Of a stretch of 11,121 bases of DNA, positions 1-6,329 are shown piece after piece. The DNA comes from an uncultured Pseudomonadota bacterium (GTDB lineage Bacteria > Bdellovibrionota_B > Oligoflexia > Oligoflexales > CAILAO01): assembly GCA_903832105.1 (NCBI GenBank), contig CAILAO010000086.1, forward strand, positions 1-11,121, read 5' to 3'. The stretch's first letter is position 1. Each line of letters opens with the position of its first letter. The notes under the pieces were generated by a model. It did not search any database. It was not told the DNA's origin and worked only from the letters and a program-made list of their open reading frames with translations. Made by a program: the position numbers and the translations under genes.

Positions 1-552
1 CGAAGAATCAACGCCCGTTTCCCCTGGGTTGATCCAAACATTCGCCGCAAGATCAGGGTGCTTATAATCGATACCGGAGTCAACAATGGCGGCGACTACA
101 TTGCGAGATCCTGTTGTGATACTCCATGCTTCGAGCGCTCTAATATCCGCACCGGCCTGCGTATAAGGCCCCCCTTCGTTGTGAAGGGCGTATAGATCAC
201 GGAATTGAGGATCATTAGGAGTATTAGCGGTGAGCCTGATAAGTGTGTTGGCTTCGACGAAGACAACGTCAGGATTATTTGCCAGCTCTCGAGCTTGAGT
301 AAGGAGTTCATCGTCAGATTGATGCCTTATGAACTGAAGAAGAAGGGCGCCGCTAGATTCGAAATGGTCGATAATCTCAGAGTTGATCGATGCAATAAGC
401 TCGTCTCTCTCGGAATCAGGTATCGGCTTAAACTTCACAATTAGCTGGTCCGGAACATGCTCTCGATCGAGATTGTATACACCATCAGAGGCGTAACCAT
501 TGAACGAAAGTAACAAGGAAACGAAAGTAGCGATGAATAAGCGGACAAACAC
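1..552 (-). CDS. Secreted subtilisin-like serine protease (peptidase S8), N-terminal part
   Basis: The first 184 codons of an exported S8 protease; the 3' part lies outside the window. The start is GTG at 552-550, chosen because a strong GAGGAGG (561-567) sits 8 bases upstream. Residues 1-22 form a signal peptide (hydrophobic core LFIATFVSLLLSF, cleavage near YAS). Residues 33 to about 107 (VPDQLIVKFKP through VVFVEANTLIRL) look like the inhibitory I9/fervidolysin-type propeptide. Residues 112-184 begin the catalytic domain: NDPQFRDLYALHNEGG, then ADIRALEAWSITTGS, then VVAAIVDSGIDYKHPDLA, where Asp158 of the DSG motif should be the catalytic aspartate. The His and Ser motifs are not in view, so activity cannot be judged. 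It lies 72 bases downstream of the M6 protease gene on the same strand, suggesting co-expression. The assignment to S8 is secure; substrate unknown. Confidence 0.93.
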   Translation of the reverse strand, partial: MFVRLFIATFVSLLLSFNGYASDGVYNLDREHVPDQLIVKFKPIPDSERDELIASINSEIIDHFESSGALLLQFIRHQSDDELLTQARELANNPDVVFVEANTLIRLTANTPNDPQFRDLYALHNEGGPYTQAGADIRALEAWSITTGSRNVVAAIVDSGIDYKHPDLAANVWINPGETGVDSS

Positions 553-624
553 TGTCGAGCCCTCCTCTATTTTACTAAGCTGTGAGCTAATGTTATAGAG
601 CCTTTTTCGTTATAACCCCTTTCG

Positions 625-1815
625 TTACAACTTTTCTTGCCCACTATACGTTGGGACAATTGGATCCAAGTACGGTATGGGTTCCTTTTCATCACCGGAA
701 CTATAAATAACGTCGAATGTGATCTGTTCCGCTGTTTGGACGATGTTCTCAATTCTTACGCCACTTGCGGTATATGATTTAATTTGGAGGCTTCCTGGGA
801 ATGGATCGGACGCATCCCCGAAATTTTCGCTAATAGGGGGGAGTGGGCGATAGCCAAGGTTATTTCCATTATTTAAGTCATCGCGACCATCAGCTTGGAT
901 GAGATCGTAGTTTTTCCAGATGAGAAGACCATGTCCTTTGTGTTCGGTAGAAAATCCAACGGGCGATCGATATTCTAGGTATAAGTTAGTGCCACTTTTT
1001 ATCGGAACGGACACGATGTCCCCGGTTTTTTCAACAGGACGCAATGCGACATTTTTTTGTGTGGTATTAACAATGCGCGGCTTAAGCCAGCCAATCTTAA
1101 TTTTGCTCAAAGGTTCGAAGTGCGAAGGATACCGGAAGAGATCTTCGCGCTTTATATCGTTTCGAACGCCCCATGCGCCGAGGCCCATCATGCCCCACAT
1201 GCCAACGCCGTATTGACCATGATAGTGATCGCTATAAAGGTCAGGAAGGTCATAGTATCCGTGGCCACCTTCGTGGATGTAAAACCCGATGGGAATGAGC
1301 ATGCCCACAGATCCCAAGCCTTGCGATTGAAAGACGATCGTGTGATCGGCCTCATCAAACTCCGTAAAAGTGCATTCTGGTCCGACGCGATCCGATGCGA
1401 TGCGTCCCGAGTGAATAATAAAGAGATTATCGATTTTATTATTCCGGTCCGTATCAAAATCCCCAATATTGATACCTTCTCTAAAGATATCCCATGCGAT
1501 TCGAACGATATTATTGAGATCGCAACCATCGTTAGGGTTGAACGTTTCCTCCGTGTGACGCCAATCCAAAACCTTCCCCGTCATTTCAAACGTACCCACC
1601 GAATTTTCTTGAAAAAATTGTTTTAAGCTAAGCTTGTTATCAGCAAAGAAGGTCTCCTCCACTGTCGCTTTGGTGACCACGGCGGGGTTATTGCCCCATT
1701 CTAGCAAAATGATGACGGCCCGCTGTTTGCCTTGCCACGTCTTTAGGGCGAAGGCGGATGAAGAAAAGAAAAAAACACTAACAACGCCGCAAAGTAGACT
1801 TGTAATAAGTCGCAT
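625..1815 (-). CDS. Secreted M6-family (immune inhibitor A-like) zinc metalloprotease
   Basis: A 396-residue exported metalloprotease. The ATG at 1815 follows AGGAGG by 5 bases. Residues 1-23 are a signal peptide with core GVVSVFFFSSS and AFA cleavage site. Residues 31-41 (QRAVIILLEW) start the domain. GDFDTDRNNKIDNLFIIHSG (118-137) is the typical acidic-turn strand of M6 peptidases. HEGGH at 181-185 gives the two zinc histidines and the catalytic Glu182; the third ligand is probably an Asp in the following YYDLPD (187-192). MWGMMGLGAW (206-215) fits the downstream Met-containing segment of the family. The C-terminal third (about 240-390) is likely a beta-rich accessory domain; no PKD or sorting domain is evident. 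It precedes the S8 protease gene in the same direction, so both may act together on extracellular protein. Family call is confident; substrate is unknown. Confidence 0.92.
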   Translation of the reverse strand: MRLITSLLCGVVSVFFFSSSAFALKTWQGKQRAVIILLEWGNNPAVVTKATVEETFFADNKLSLKQFFQENSVGTFEMTGKVLDWRHTEETFNPNDGCDLNNIVRIAWDIFREGINIGDFDTDRNNKIDNLFIIHSGRIASDRVGPECTFTEFDEADHTIVFQSQGLGSVGMLIPIGFYIHEGGHGYYDLPDLYSDHYHGQYGVGMWGMMGLGAWGVRNDIKREDLFRYPSHFEPLSKIKIGWLKPRIVNTTQKNVALRPVEKTGDIVSVPIKSGTNLYLEYRSPVGFSTEHKGHGLLIWKNYDLIQADGRDDLNNGNNLGYRPLPPISENFGDASDPFPGSLQIKSYTASGVRIENIVQTAEQITFDVIYSSGDEKEPIPYLDPIVPTYSGQEKL

Positions 1816-1954
1816 CGGTACCTCCTGAAGTGATCTATTTCCCCAGTACTGACATTCATGGTAATAGGTAATATAGCGAAAAACAAGTCCGATTTTGGAT
1901 GCTTTTAAGGGTGTTTGTTTGTTCTTTTATTAATAATTGAAGGTTGTTATAGCT

Positions 1955-2380
1955 ATGAATGAAACAGTATTATCAGATAAATACCCGGTTATCATAAAAG
2001 AACATCATCTCGATTCTTTTGGGCACGTTAATAATGCGACCTATTTGGAGTTATTCGAAGAAGCAAGATGGGAGATGGTCACGAGGCGAGGGTGCGGCCT
2101 TGAAGAGGTCAAGAAAACAAAGTTAGGACCGATCATTCTTGAGCTCAAACTGAGATTCGTAAGGGAAATCGTCCTTCGCCAGAAGATCGAGATTGAAACA
2201 TCTTGTGTAAGCTGTCATGGAAAAGTTGGTATTCTCACTCAAAAGATGGTGGGTGGTACTGGAGAGGTTTTTTGTGAGGCGGAGTTTAAAATGGGTCTCT
2301 TTGATCTTGAGAAAAGAAGACTTGTTGCGGTGACACCAGAATGGGTCAGGGCGTTCGGGTTTCAATTGGGGCATTTCTAG
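1955..2380 (+). CDS. Hotdog-fold acyl-CoA thioesterase (4HBT/YbgC-like)
   Basis: A 141-residue hotdog-fold thioesterase, normal length for the family, predicted to hydrolyse acyl-CoA or acyl-ACP thioesters in the cytoplasm. Residues 19-29 read LDSFGHVNNAT and continue YLELFEEARWEM: the Asp-x-x-Gly-His-Val-Asn-Asn motif with Asp20 as the likely catalytic residue, followed by the long hotdog helix. The remainder (LGPIILELKLRF, IEIETSCVS, FCEAEFKMGLFDL) fits the beta-sheet strands. The start is ATG 1955, with GAAGG at 1939-1943 upstream; an in-frame TTG at 1937 would add six residues but has no Shine-Dalgarno sequence. Its stop codon lies directly against the left arm of the inverted-repeat element. 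The acyl substrate cannot be predicted; association with the tetR gene downstream is positional only. Confidence 0.88.
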   Translation: MNETVLSDKYPVIIKEHHLDSFGHVNNATYLELFEEARWEMVTRRGCGLEEVKKTKLGPIILELKLRFVREIVLRQKIEIETSCVSCHGKVGILTQKMVGGTGEVFCEAEFKMGLFDLEKRRLVAVTPEWVRAFGFQLGHF

Positions 2381-2382
2381 GA

Positions 2383-2608
2383 TGTGTACTCAATTTAAAA
2401 TCGTAGACATATACTTCTGCTTACTCTTGAGGCATAAACGTGATCTTTTCTCTAAAACCTTAGCTTTTTCGCCGAGATCTTCAGCTAATTCACGGCAAAG
2501 TCTGCTAGCTAAGCTAAAGTATTCCGAGAGAGATCATGATTAGGCAGCAAGATGACGTCAAAGACTAAGTCTAAGCGCTAGATGTGTTTTAGGCTAATTG
2601 AGTACACA
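2383..2608. repeat. MITE-like long-hairpin element with 13-bp perfect terminal inverted repeats
   Basis: The gap between the thioesterase stop and tetR is bounded by TGTGTACTCAATT (2383-2395) and its exact reverse complement AATTGAGTACACA (2596-2608). With one mismatch the arms extend outward by AGG/CCT. Inside, further pairing continues: TAAAA (2396-2400) with TTTTA (2587-2591), an imperfect stem between about 2425-2453 and 2525-2551, and ACCTTAGCTT (2457-2466) with AAGCTAAAGT (2511-2520; 9 of 10). The whole therefore can fold into one long imperfect hairpin. No open reading frame of note and no transposase is present. This is what a non-autonomous miniature inverted-repeat element looks like. 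No clean target-site duplication was visible. A structured RNA or regulatory element of tetR is the alternative. Confidence 0.72.
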
Positions 2609-2630
2609 CCCTGTAAAATGGAGCTGACCT

Positions 2631-3233
2631 ATGGTAGGGGCTAAGAAGAACAGTAAGCATGATCCAGAAAAGCGAAAAGCGCGAGTTTTTGCCGCAGCAT
2701 TGGGTTTGTTCTCGGAACGTAAATTTTACGGAACGACGATGCAGATGATTGCGAATGAGGCGGGTGTTGCGGCGGGAACTATTTATCGATTTTACGAAAG
2801 TAAAGACCTCCTTTTTAATGATCTGTTTAAACATTGGAATAAGCGTTTCTGCGAGGCGCTTTTTATGGATTTTCCGTCGCATCTCGGCGCGAGAGAACAA
2901 TTTCACGCTCTTTGTGATAGATTGTGCAATTTTGCTAAGGAGCATCCGAAACCCTTTCTATTTATTGAGGAACATCATCACGGCCCTTACATGGACGATG
3001 CGAGTCTAAAAACATTGGCCGAAGTCACAGACGGGATTATCTCGTGGGCTAAGGCATGGCAAAAGAAAAAGGTGATAAAAAATCTTGATCAAGTCGCTCT
3101 TCTCAGCATTGTTTACGGAGGTTACACAACTCTTCTCAAGGAATTCGAGGCTGGCAAAGTCGAACTAACTCCCGCCTTGTTGAAAAATGTTGAAGATTGT
3201 TTTTGGGCTGCGGTAGCTATCCCGAAAACGTAG
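2631..3233 (+). CDS. TetR/AcrR-family transcriptional regulator
   Basis: A 200-residue one-component repressor, the usual size for TetR. The N-terminal DNA-binding domain spans about residues 12-62: RVFAAALGLFSERKFYGTT is helix 1 to 2, and MQMIANEAGVAAGTIYRFY (37-55) is the helix-turn-helix, followed by the family-typical ESKDLLF. The C-terminal half (70-200) is the variable ligand-binding and dimerisation domain, with a His-rich EEHHHGPYMDD segment. ATG 2631 is preceded by GGAG (2620-2623) at 7 bases. Only 22 bases separate the ATG from the inverted-repeat element, so its promoter must lie in that element or further upstream with the thioesterase. It is convergent with the lipoprotein gene, 14 bases between stops. 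Ligand and targets are unknown. Confidence 0.9.
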   Translation: MVGAKKNSKHDPEKRKARVFAAALGLFSERKFYGTTMQMIANEAGVAAGTIYRFYESKDLLFNDLFKHWNKRFCEALFMDFPSHLGAREQFHALCDRLCNFAKEHPKPFLFIEEHHHGPYMDDASLKTLAEVTDGIISWAKAWQKKKVIKNLDQVALLSIVYGGYTTLLKEFEAGKVELTPALLKNVEDCFWAAVAIPKT

Positions 3234-3247
3234 AGATTTAGGTAGGG

Positions 3248-3805
3248 TCACTCAGAGCAAATTTCATAAGTGAAGTCTGAGGACGACTTGTGACAGCATT
3301 TCGTAACCGCAAAGGTTCCGTTGACTTCGTTATCGCTGCCCGAGGTGGAATAAATCTTACCAGATACGGAGCTTGACTCGATCTTGTCAATAAACCACTT
3401 TCCACAAGTTGAGATGTTATTGATATTTTTGTCCGTCGAGTTATCGAAAAAGGTCATTGTTTGCATTGCCCCTGAAGCAGCAACTCCTAACTGAACCTCA
3501 CCCTTTTCAAGTTTTGAATAAGAAAATGTAATTAGTTTCTTGTCATCAGAACTCAAAATGAAATCTTCGCAAGGGTTATCATTTTTCTGGGAAATAAGAG
3601 AAAAGGTATATTTCTCTGCGGCATCAGCTCCGGACGGAACGACGACTCGGCCACTAGCAAAAGCCCACGCGACTCCGCTAATCTTACCCGCAACAGGTGT
3701 TGTGGCATATTCCACAGCAGCAGTTTCTTCACTTTTTTTACCGCATCTAGCAAATAGAATGATCAGAACAAGACAAAAAAGTAAGCGGGAAAAATAAGAG
3801 TTCAC
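3248..3805 (-). CDS. Small putative lipoprotein of unknown function
   Basis: A 185-residue exported protein that I do not recognise. The start is GTG at 3805-3803, with AAGGAG (3812-3817) 6 bases upstream; an in-frame ATG at 3844 exists but lies inside lgt and would put 13 extra residues before the signal peptide. Residues 1-21 (Ser-Arg then LLFCLVLIILFARC) form a hydrophobic signal ending in Cys21, like a lipobox, but with Arg at -1, where Gly, Ala or Ser is usual. After a Lys/Glu-rich linker there is a Gly/Ser-rich, probably beta-rich domain with cysteines near CEDF, STCGKW, TKCCHK and the C-terminal EICSE that could form disulfides. It follows lgt by 13 bases, so the two are co-transcribed, and Lgt may modify it. 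Function unknown. Confidence 0.75.
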   Translation of the reverse strand: MNSYFSRLLFCLVLIILFARCGKKSEETAAVEYATTPVAGKISGVAWAFASGRVVVPSGADAAEKYTFSLISQKNDNPCEDFILSSDDKKLITFSYSKLEKGEVQLGVAASGAMQTMTFFDNSTDKNINNISTCGKWFIDKIESSSVSGKIYSTSGSDNEVNGTFAVTKCCHKSSSDFTYEICSE

Positions 3806-3811
3806 GCATGA

Positions 3812-3817
3812 CTCCTT
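3812..3817 (-). promoter_or_regulatory. Shine-Dalgarno site fixing the lipoprotein start
   Basis: AAGGAG on the minus strand, 6 bases before the GTG at 3805 and just beyond the lgt stop (3819-3821). It supports the GTG over the in-frame ATG at 3844 that lies within lgt. Confidence 0.75.
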
Positions 3818-3818
3818 T

Positions 3819-4628
3819 TTAAAACTTTTTTGACAAAAAGCCAAGCCAAGGAACGTCTTTTTGCTTTCCGGAAATCAAGAATATTCCGATGAGTACGAAG
3901 GGAATGCTTAACAACTGTCCCATATTGAGTACCATGCCAGTTTCGAAGTCCACCTGATTTTCTTTGATAAACTCGACGCAAAATCTGAAAGCAAATGATA
4001 ACGCCAGAGCAAATCCAAAAATGCGGCCTTGAGTCCACTTATTGCTGAAAAGTTTGACCATAAGGAAAAGCGTCATCGCAATCAAAAAGTATCCAATGGC
4101 TTCATAAACTTGAGCAGGGTGACGTGGAACACTGTCGATACGTTCAAAAATGACCGCCCAAGGCACGTCAGAGGGTTTTCCAATAATTTCAGAATTAAAT
4201 AGATTACCGATGCGGATAAAAGCACCCGTCAAAAGACATGGGCCTGATAGCCGATCAATGAGCCAGAAGAAGGACATGCCTTTGGTTTTGTAAAGATACA
4301 AAAACGTGGCAATGATGACGCCGGTGTACCCGCCGTGACTTGCAAGACCCGCAAAACCCTTCCAGAAGGCGATGATTTCGATAGGATGGCGTAGGTAAAA
4401 CTCAGGTTCATAAAGGAGACAATGACCAAGTCTTGCTCCGATAAGAGTTCCTAAGAAAATATACATTAACAGCCGAGAGCACTCTTCTTGAGTGCGTCCT
4501 TCTCGTTCAAACAATTTTGCGAAATAATAATAACCAATCGCAAAACCACAGAAGAAAGATAGGCTGTACCACCGGAGTTGAATGGGGCCTATTTGGTAAA
4601 TAATCGGATCAACGTTCCAAGTAAGCAT
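3819..4628 (-). CDS. lgt: Prolipoprotein diacylglyceryl transferase
   Basis: Lgt, 269 residues, an inner-membrane enzyme that moves diacylglycerol from phosphatidylglycerol to the lipobox cysteine of prolipoproteins, the first step of lipoprotein maturation. Recognisable family motifs: LRWYSLSFF (18-26), GARLGHCLLYEP (64-75), GLASHGGYTG (94-103, with His98 matching the essential E. coli His103), RIGNLFNSEIIGKP (139-152, the Lgt signature), and PRHPAQVYEA (168-177). Several hydrophobic segments fit the seven-helix topology, including a last helix near residues 240-255 (LLSIPFVLIGIFLI). ATG 4628 is preceded by a weak GGGGA at about 7 bases. Its 3' end leads directly into a putative lipoprotein gene. 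The call is secure. Confidence 0.97.
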   Translation of the reverse strand: MLTWNVDPIIYQIGPIQLRWYSLSFFCGFAIGYYYFAKLFEREGRTQEECSRLLMYIFLGTLIGARLGHCLLYEPEFYLRHPIEIIAFWKGFAGLASHGGYTGVIIATFLYLYKTKGMSFFWLIDRLSGPCLLTGAFIRIGNLFNSEIIGKPSDVPWAVIFERIDSVPRHPAQVYEAIGYFLIAMTLFLMVKLFSNKWTQGRIFGFALALSFAFRFCVEFIKENQVDFETGMVLNMGQLLSIPFVLIGIFLISGKQKDVPWLGFLSKKF

Positions 4629-4711
4629 TATTTCGTCCCCACAAGTCGAATTTTATTACACACATCTTTCTAAACTTACGGCATTCAATTGTAGGAGACA
4701 ATACTTAATTA

Positions 4712-4747
4712 GATTTTGCTGAAAAAGTCCCTTTTTTCAGCAAAATC
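4712..4747. terminator. Perfect 15-bp stem-loop between the vWA gene and lgt
   Basis: GATTTTGCTGAAAAA (4712-4726) and TTTTTCAGCAAAATC (4733-4747) pair perfectly around a 6-base loop. It lies about 90 bases after the vWA stop, in the transcribed direction of the minus strand, and upstream of lgt. It could stop or insulate transcription between the two genes. No T-run follows the stem on the minus strand, so a classical intrinsic terminator is not certain; the ends of a former mobile element are an alternative. Confidence 0.55.
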
Positions 4748-4748
4748 G

Positions 4749-4813
4749 TATCCCGAGGGAGCCGAAGGCGACCGTCGGGATCTCGTGATATCAATACGCT
4801 ACGTCTCGGGATA
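4749..4813. repeat. REP-like palindromic element
   Basis: TATCCCGAG (4749-4757) and CTCGGGATA (4805-4813) are exact inverted copies bounding 65 bases. Within them 4751-4780 forms a GC-rich hairpin: TCCCGA with TCGGGA at the base, further G-C pairs with two mismatches, and a GAA loop at 4764-4766. The GC-rich, nested-palindrome make-up in a gap next to a gene 3' end is typical of REP/BIME-type repeats. Whether it recurs in the genome cannot be seen from this window. Confidence 0.55.
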
Positions 4814-4834
4814 GGTCACAGCACGAAGCCACGA

Positions 4835-6100
4835 TTAATTGTTAACGATGTCGTACCGAATCGTCTGGAGATAGCTTTTCTGGCATGTCGAGTATTGCTT
4901 ACGTAGTAAATCGTCGCGCGAGACACAGCAACGATCGATCCTTAACTCTAGGTTCTGAGTACCTTTGGCGCGTTCAGTTTGCAATACGTTTATAAGGGGA
5001 AGTTGGTTAGTCGATTGAGAGAGATTGACAACCGCTTCCATACTGGGTGGAGCCCAAGAGTAGATCACCCTACTACCCTCATAAACTTCAGCCTTCGTTG
5101 CAAGACAGCTTCCGTCCATTACTTGACGGTCGACGCTTTCCGAAAGCATGGAGCTTAGCGTGCTTACAAAATTGCTTTCTGTGAGTGGCCACACCATTTG
5201 TCCTGAACTATCAAGTAGTGGTCCGCCGCGCTTCTCTTGAGGGACGGTCGGATTGATTGCCGTGTAAACAGCGTCCATTTGAGACTTTATATTGAATCCG
5301 CCGCATTCATGAACAGCACCTTCGCGGTCTTCTCCAGTTACACGAGAAGATTCCGGGACATCAAAGAAAAATTTAAAATAGGTTGGGTCTCTAAGTGAGG
5401 TAGCATAGGCATTTGCCTTATCAACTAAGGCGTTAATAGAGCAGTCTCGATCCTCCTCTTCTTTTTCCGCGGGTTTCGATGCTCCGTTATGGCCGACAAC
5501 ATCGGTAATCAAGAGGATGGCCTTTATAGCGTCAGAGTTTGTTCGATCGCTCTCATGGAGTTCGATCGCTTTTTGGGTTGCATAAAGAGAAGCTTCTGGA
5601 TAGTCGCTATTACCTTCCAACTTATAATTCATCATAAAGTTATTGAAGGTCGCCATATCAGGCGTCAGTTGCAGGATTCTCTCGTCAACGGATGAGAAGG
5701 CATCGACAAAGCCGACAAGTCCAGCTCTAAGATCGATTTGAGCTTGTTTCAGATTTTCAGTGAGCGTTACAATTCCGTTTTTAACTGCTTCAAGTTCATT
5801 TGTCATACTCGCGGTGGAATCGAGAACGAAGTAAAGATCCACGGGTTGTTTTTTTGTATTAACTTGTTCGCTTAACACTCGATTATCACCAGCTTGAATA
5901 ACGAAGTCGACGGCATCGATCGACTGGACGACTTTTTGTCCGCCTTGAAGCATGGGATCCATGCCCATAACCGTGACGACATGCTTTTTAGGGGTCGCAG
6001 GTTTAGCTGTTCCTGTCCGTCCCGTGAAGGAACCTTCATTGCACGACAGCAGGGAACCGAATAAACAAACGATGCTCGCTCTAAATACTATTTTTCTCAT
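4835..6100 (-). CDS. Integrin-beta-like vWA-domain lipoprotein
   Basis: A 421-residue exported lipoprotein. Signal peptide 1-19 ends in the lipobox LLSC with Cys20. A vWA domain starts near residue 87: VDLYFVLDSTASM carries the MIDAS motif DSTAS (94-98), an acceptable DxSxS variant, followed by the helix NELEAVKNGIVTLTENLK and LRAGLVGFVD. GNSDYPEAS (163-171) and AILLITD (194-200) match the order of blocks in the I-like domain of integrin beta chains (DLYYLMD, GNxDxPEGG, LLVFTTD), more than the usual bacterial vWA. The C-terminal third has many cysteines (331, 391, 392, 406), suggesting disulfides. ATG 6100 follows GGAGGA by 9 bases. A candidate sigma-54 promoter lies 48-63 bases upstream. Role: metal-dependent protein or ligand binding at the envelope is inferred; partner unknown. 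Confidence 0.85.
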   Translation of the reverse strand: MRKIVFRASIVCLFGSLLSCNEGSFTGRTGTAKPATPKKHVVTVMGMDPMLQGGQKVVQSIDAVDFVIQAGDNRVLSEQVNTKKQPVDLYFVLDSTASMTNELEAVKNGIVTLTENLKQAQIDLRAGLVGFVDAFSSVDERILQLTPDMATFNNFMMNYKLEGNSDYPEASLYATQKAIELHESDRTNSDAIKAILLITDVVGHNGASKPAEKEEEDRDCSINALVDKANAYATSLRDPTYFKFFFDVPESSRVTGEDREGAVHECGGFNIKSQMDAVYTAINPTVPQEKRGGPLLDSSGQMVWPLTESNFVSTLSSMLSESVDRQVMDGSCLATKAEVYEGSRVIYSWAPPSMEAVVNLSQSTNQLPLINVLQTERAKGTQNLELRIDRCCVSRDDLLRKQYSTCQKSYLQTIRYDIVNN

Positions 6101-6147
6101 AAATCCAAGTCCTCCGATTAAGGATCAACCATCATATTATGAATAGA

Positions 6148-6163
6148 TACAAAGTTCGTGCCA
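6148..6163 (-). promoter_or_regulatory. Candidate sigma-54 (RpoN) promoter of the vWA lipoprotein gene
   Basis: On the minus strand the site reads TGGCACGAACTTTGTA. It matches the sigma-54 consensus TGGCACGNNNNTTGCW at every fixed position except the C of the -12 GC, which is T; the GG-to-G spacing of 10 is exact. The predicted start point near 6136 would leave a leader of about 36 bases that includes the GGAGGA ribosome site. No better sigma-70 pair was seen in this gap. Confidence 0.58.
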
Positions 6164-6208
6164 GCGGAGGCGATGAAGAAAAATAGGGTTGAAAATAGCT
6201 AATAAACT

Positions 6209-6228
6209 GTATTTATTAAAATAAATAC
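6209..6228. promoter_or_regulatory. 20-bp AT-rich palindrome upstream of the vWA gene (possible enhancer site)
   Basis: GTATTTATT (6209-6217), two central bases, then AATAAATAC (6220-6228): a perfect interrupted palindrome. It lies about 72-92 bases upstream of the predicted sigma-54 start, a distance at which enhancer-binding proteins commonly bind. It is also about 100 bases after the methyltransferase stop, so it could instead be part of a weak transcript end. AT-rich palindromes arise easily by chance. Confidence 0.4.
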
Positions 6229-6329
6229 GAAAAATGAAACATTTTAGGTTAGATGGTAAGCTGCCTAATGTGCATACATTGTTGAAGAAGATGACAGAAT
6301 ATTCACCTCCTCATTTTGGAAGATCTTAT

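Noticed and set aside
96..311. Minus-strand frame of 71 codons overlapping the S8 protease
   Set aside because: Out of frame with the clear S8 coding sequence, which begins with a signal peptide and contains the Asp motif.
585..624. Short repeats TTCGTTATAACCCC/TTTCGTTACAAC between the M6 and S8 genes, a possible terminator
   Set aside because: Pairing arms are only six bases with a long loop and no T-run; too weak to call.
1057..1626. Plus-strand open frame of 189 codons inside the M6 protease region
   Set aside because: It is antisense to a gene with a signal peptide, HEGGH and the M6 motifs; it has no recognisable domain or ribosome site.
1816..1954. Divergent promoters between the M6 protease and thioesterase genes
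   Set aside because: Promoters must exist here but no -35/-10 pair with good match and spacing stood out on either strand.
2383..2608. Inverted repeats as a CRISPR array or a TetR operator pair
   Set aside because: Only two copies, inverted and not direct, with about 200 bases between; too far apart for one operator and unlike CRISPR repeats.
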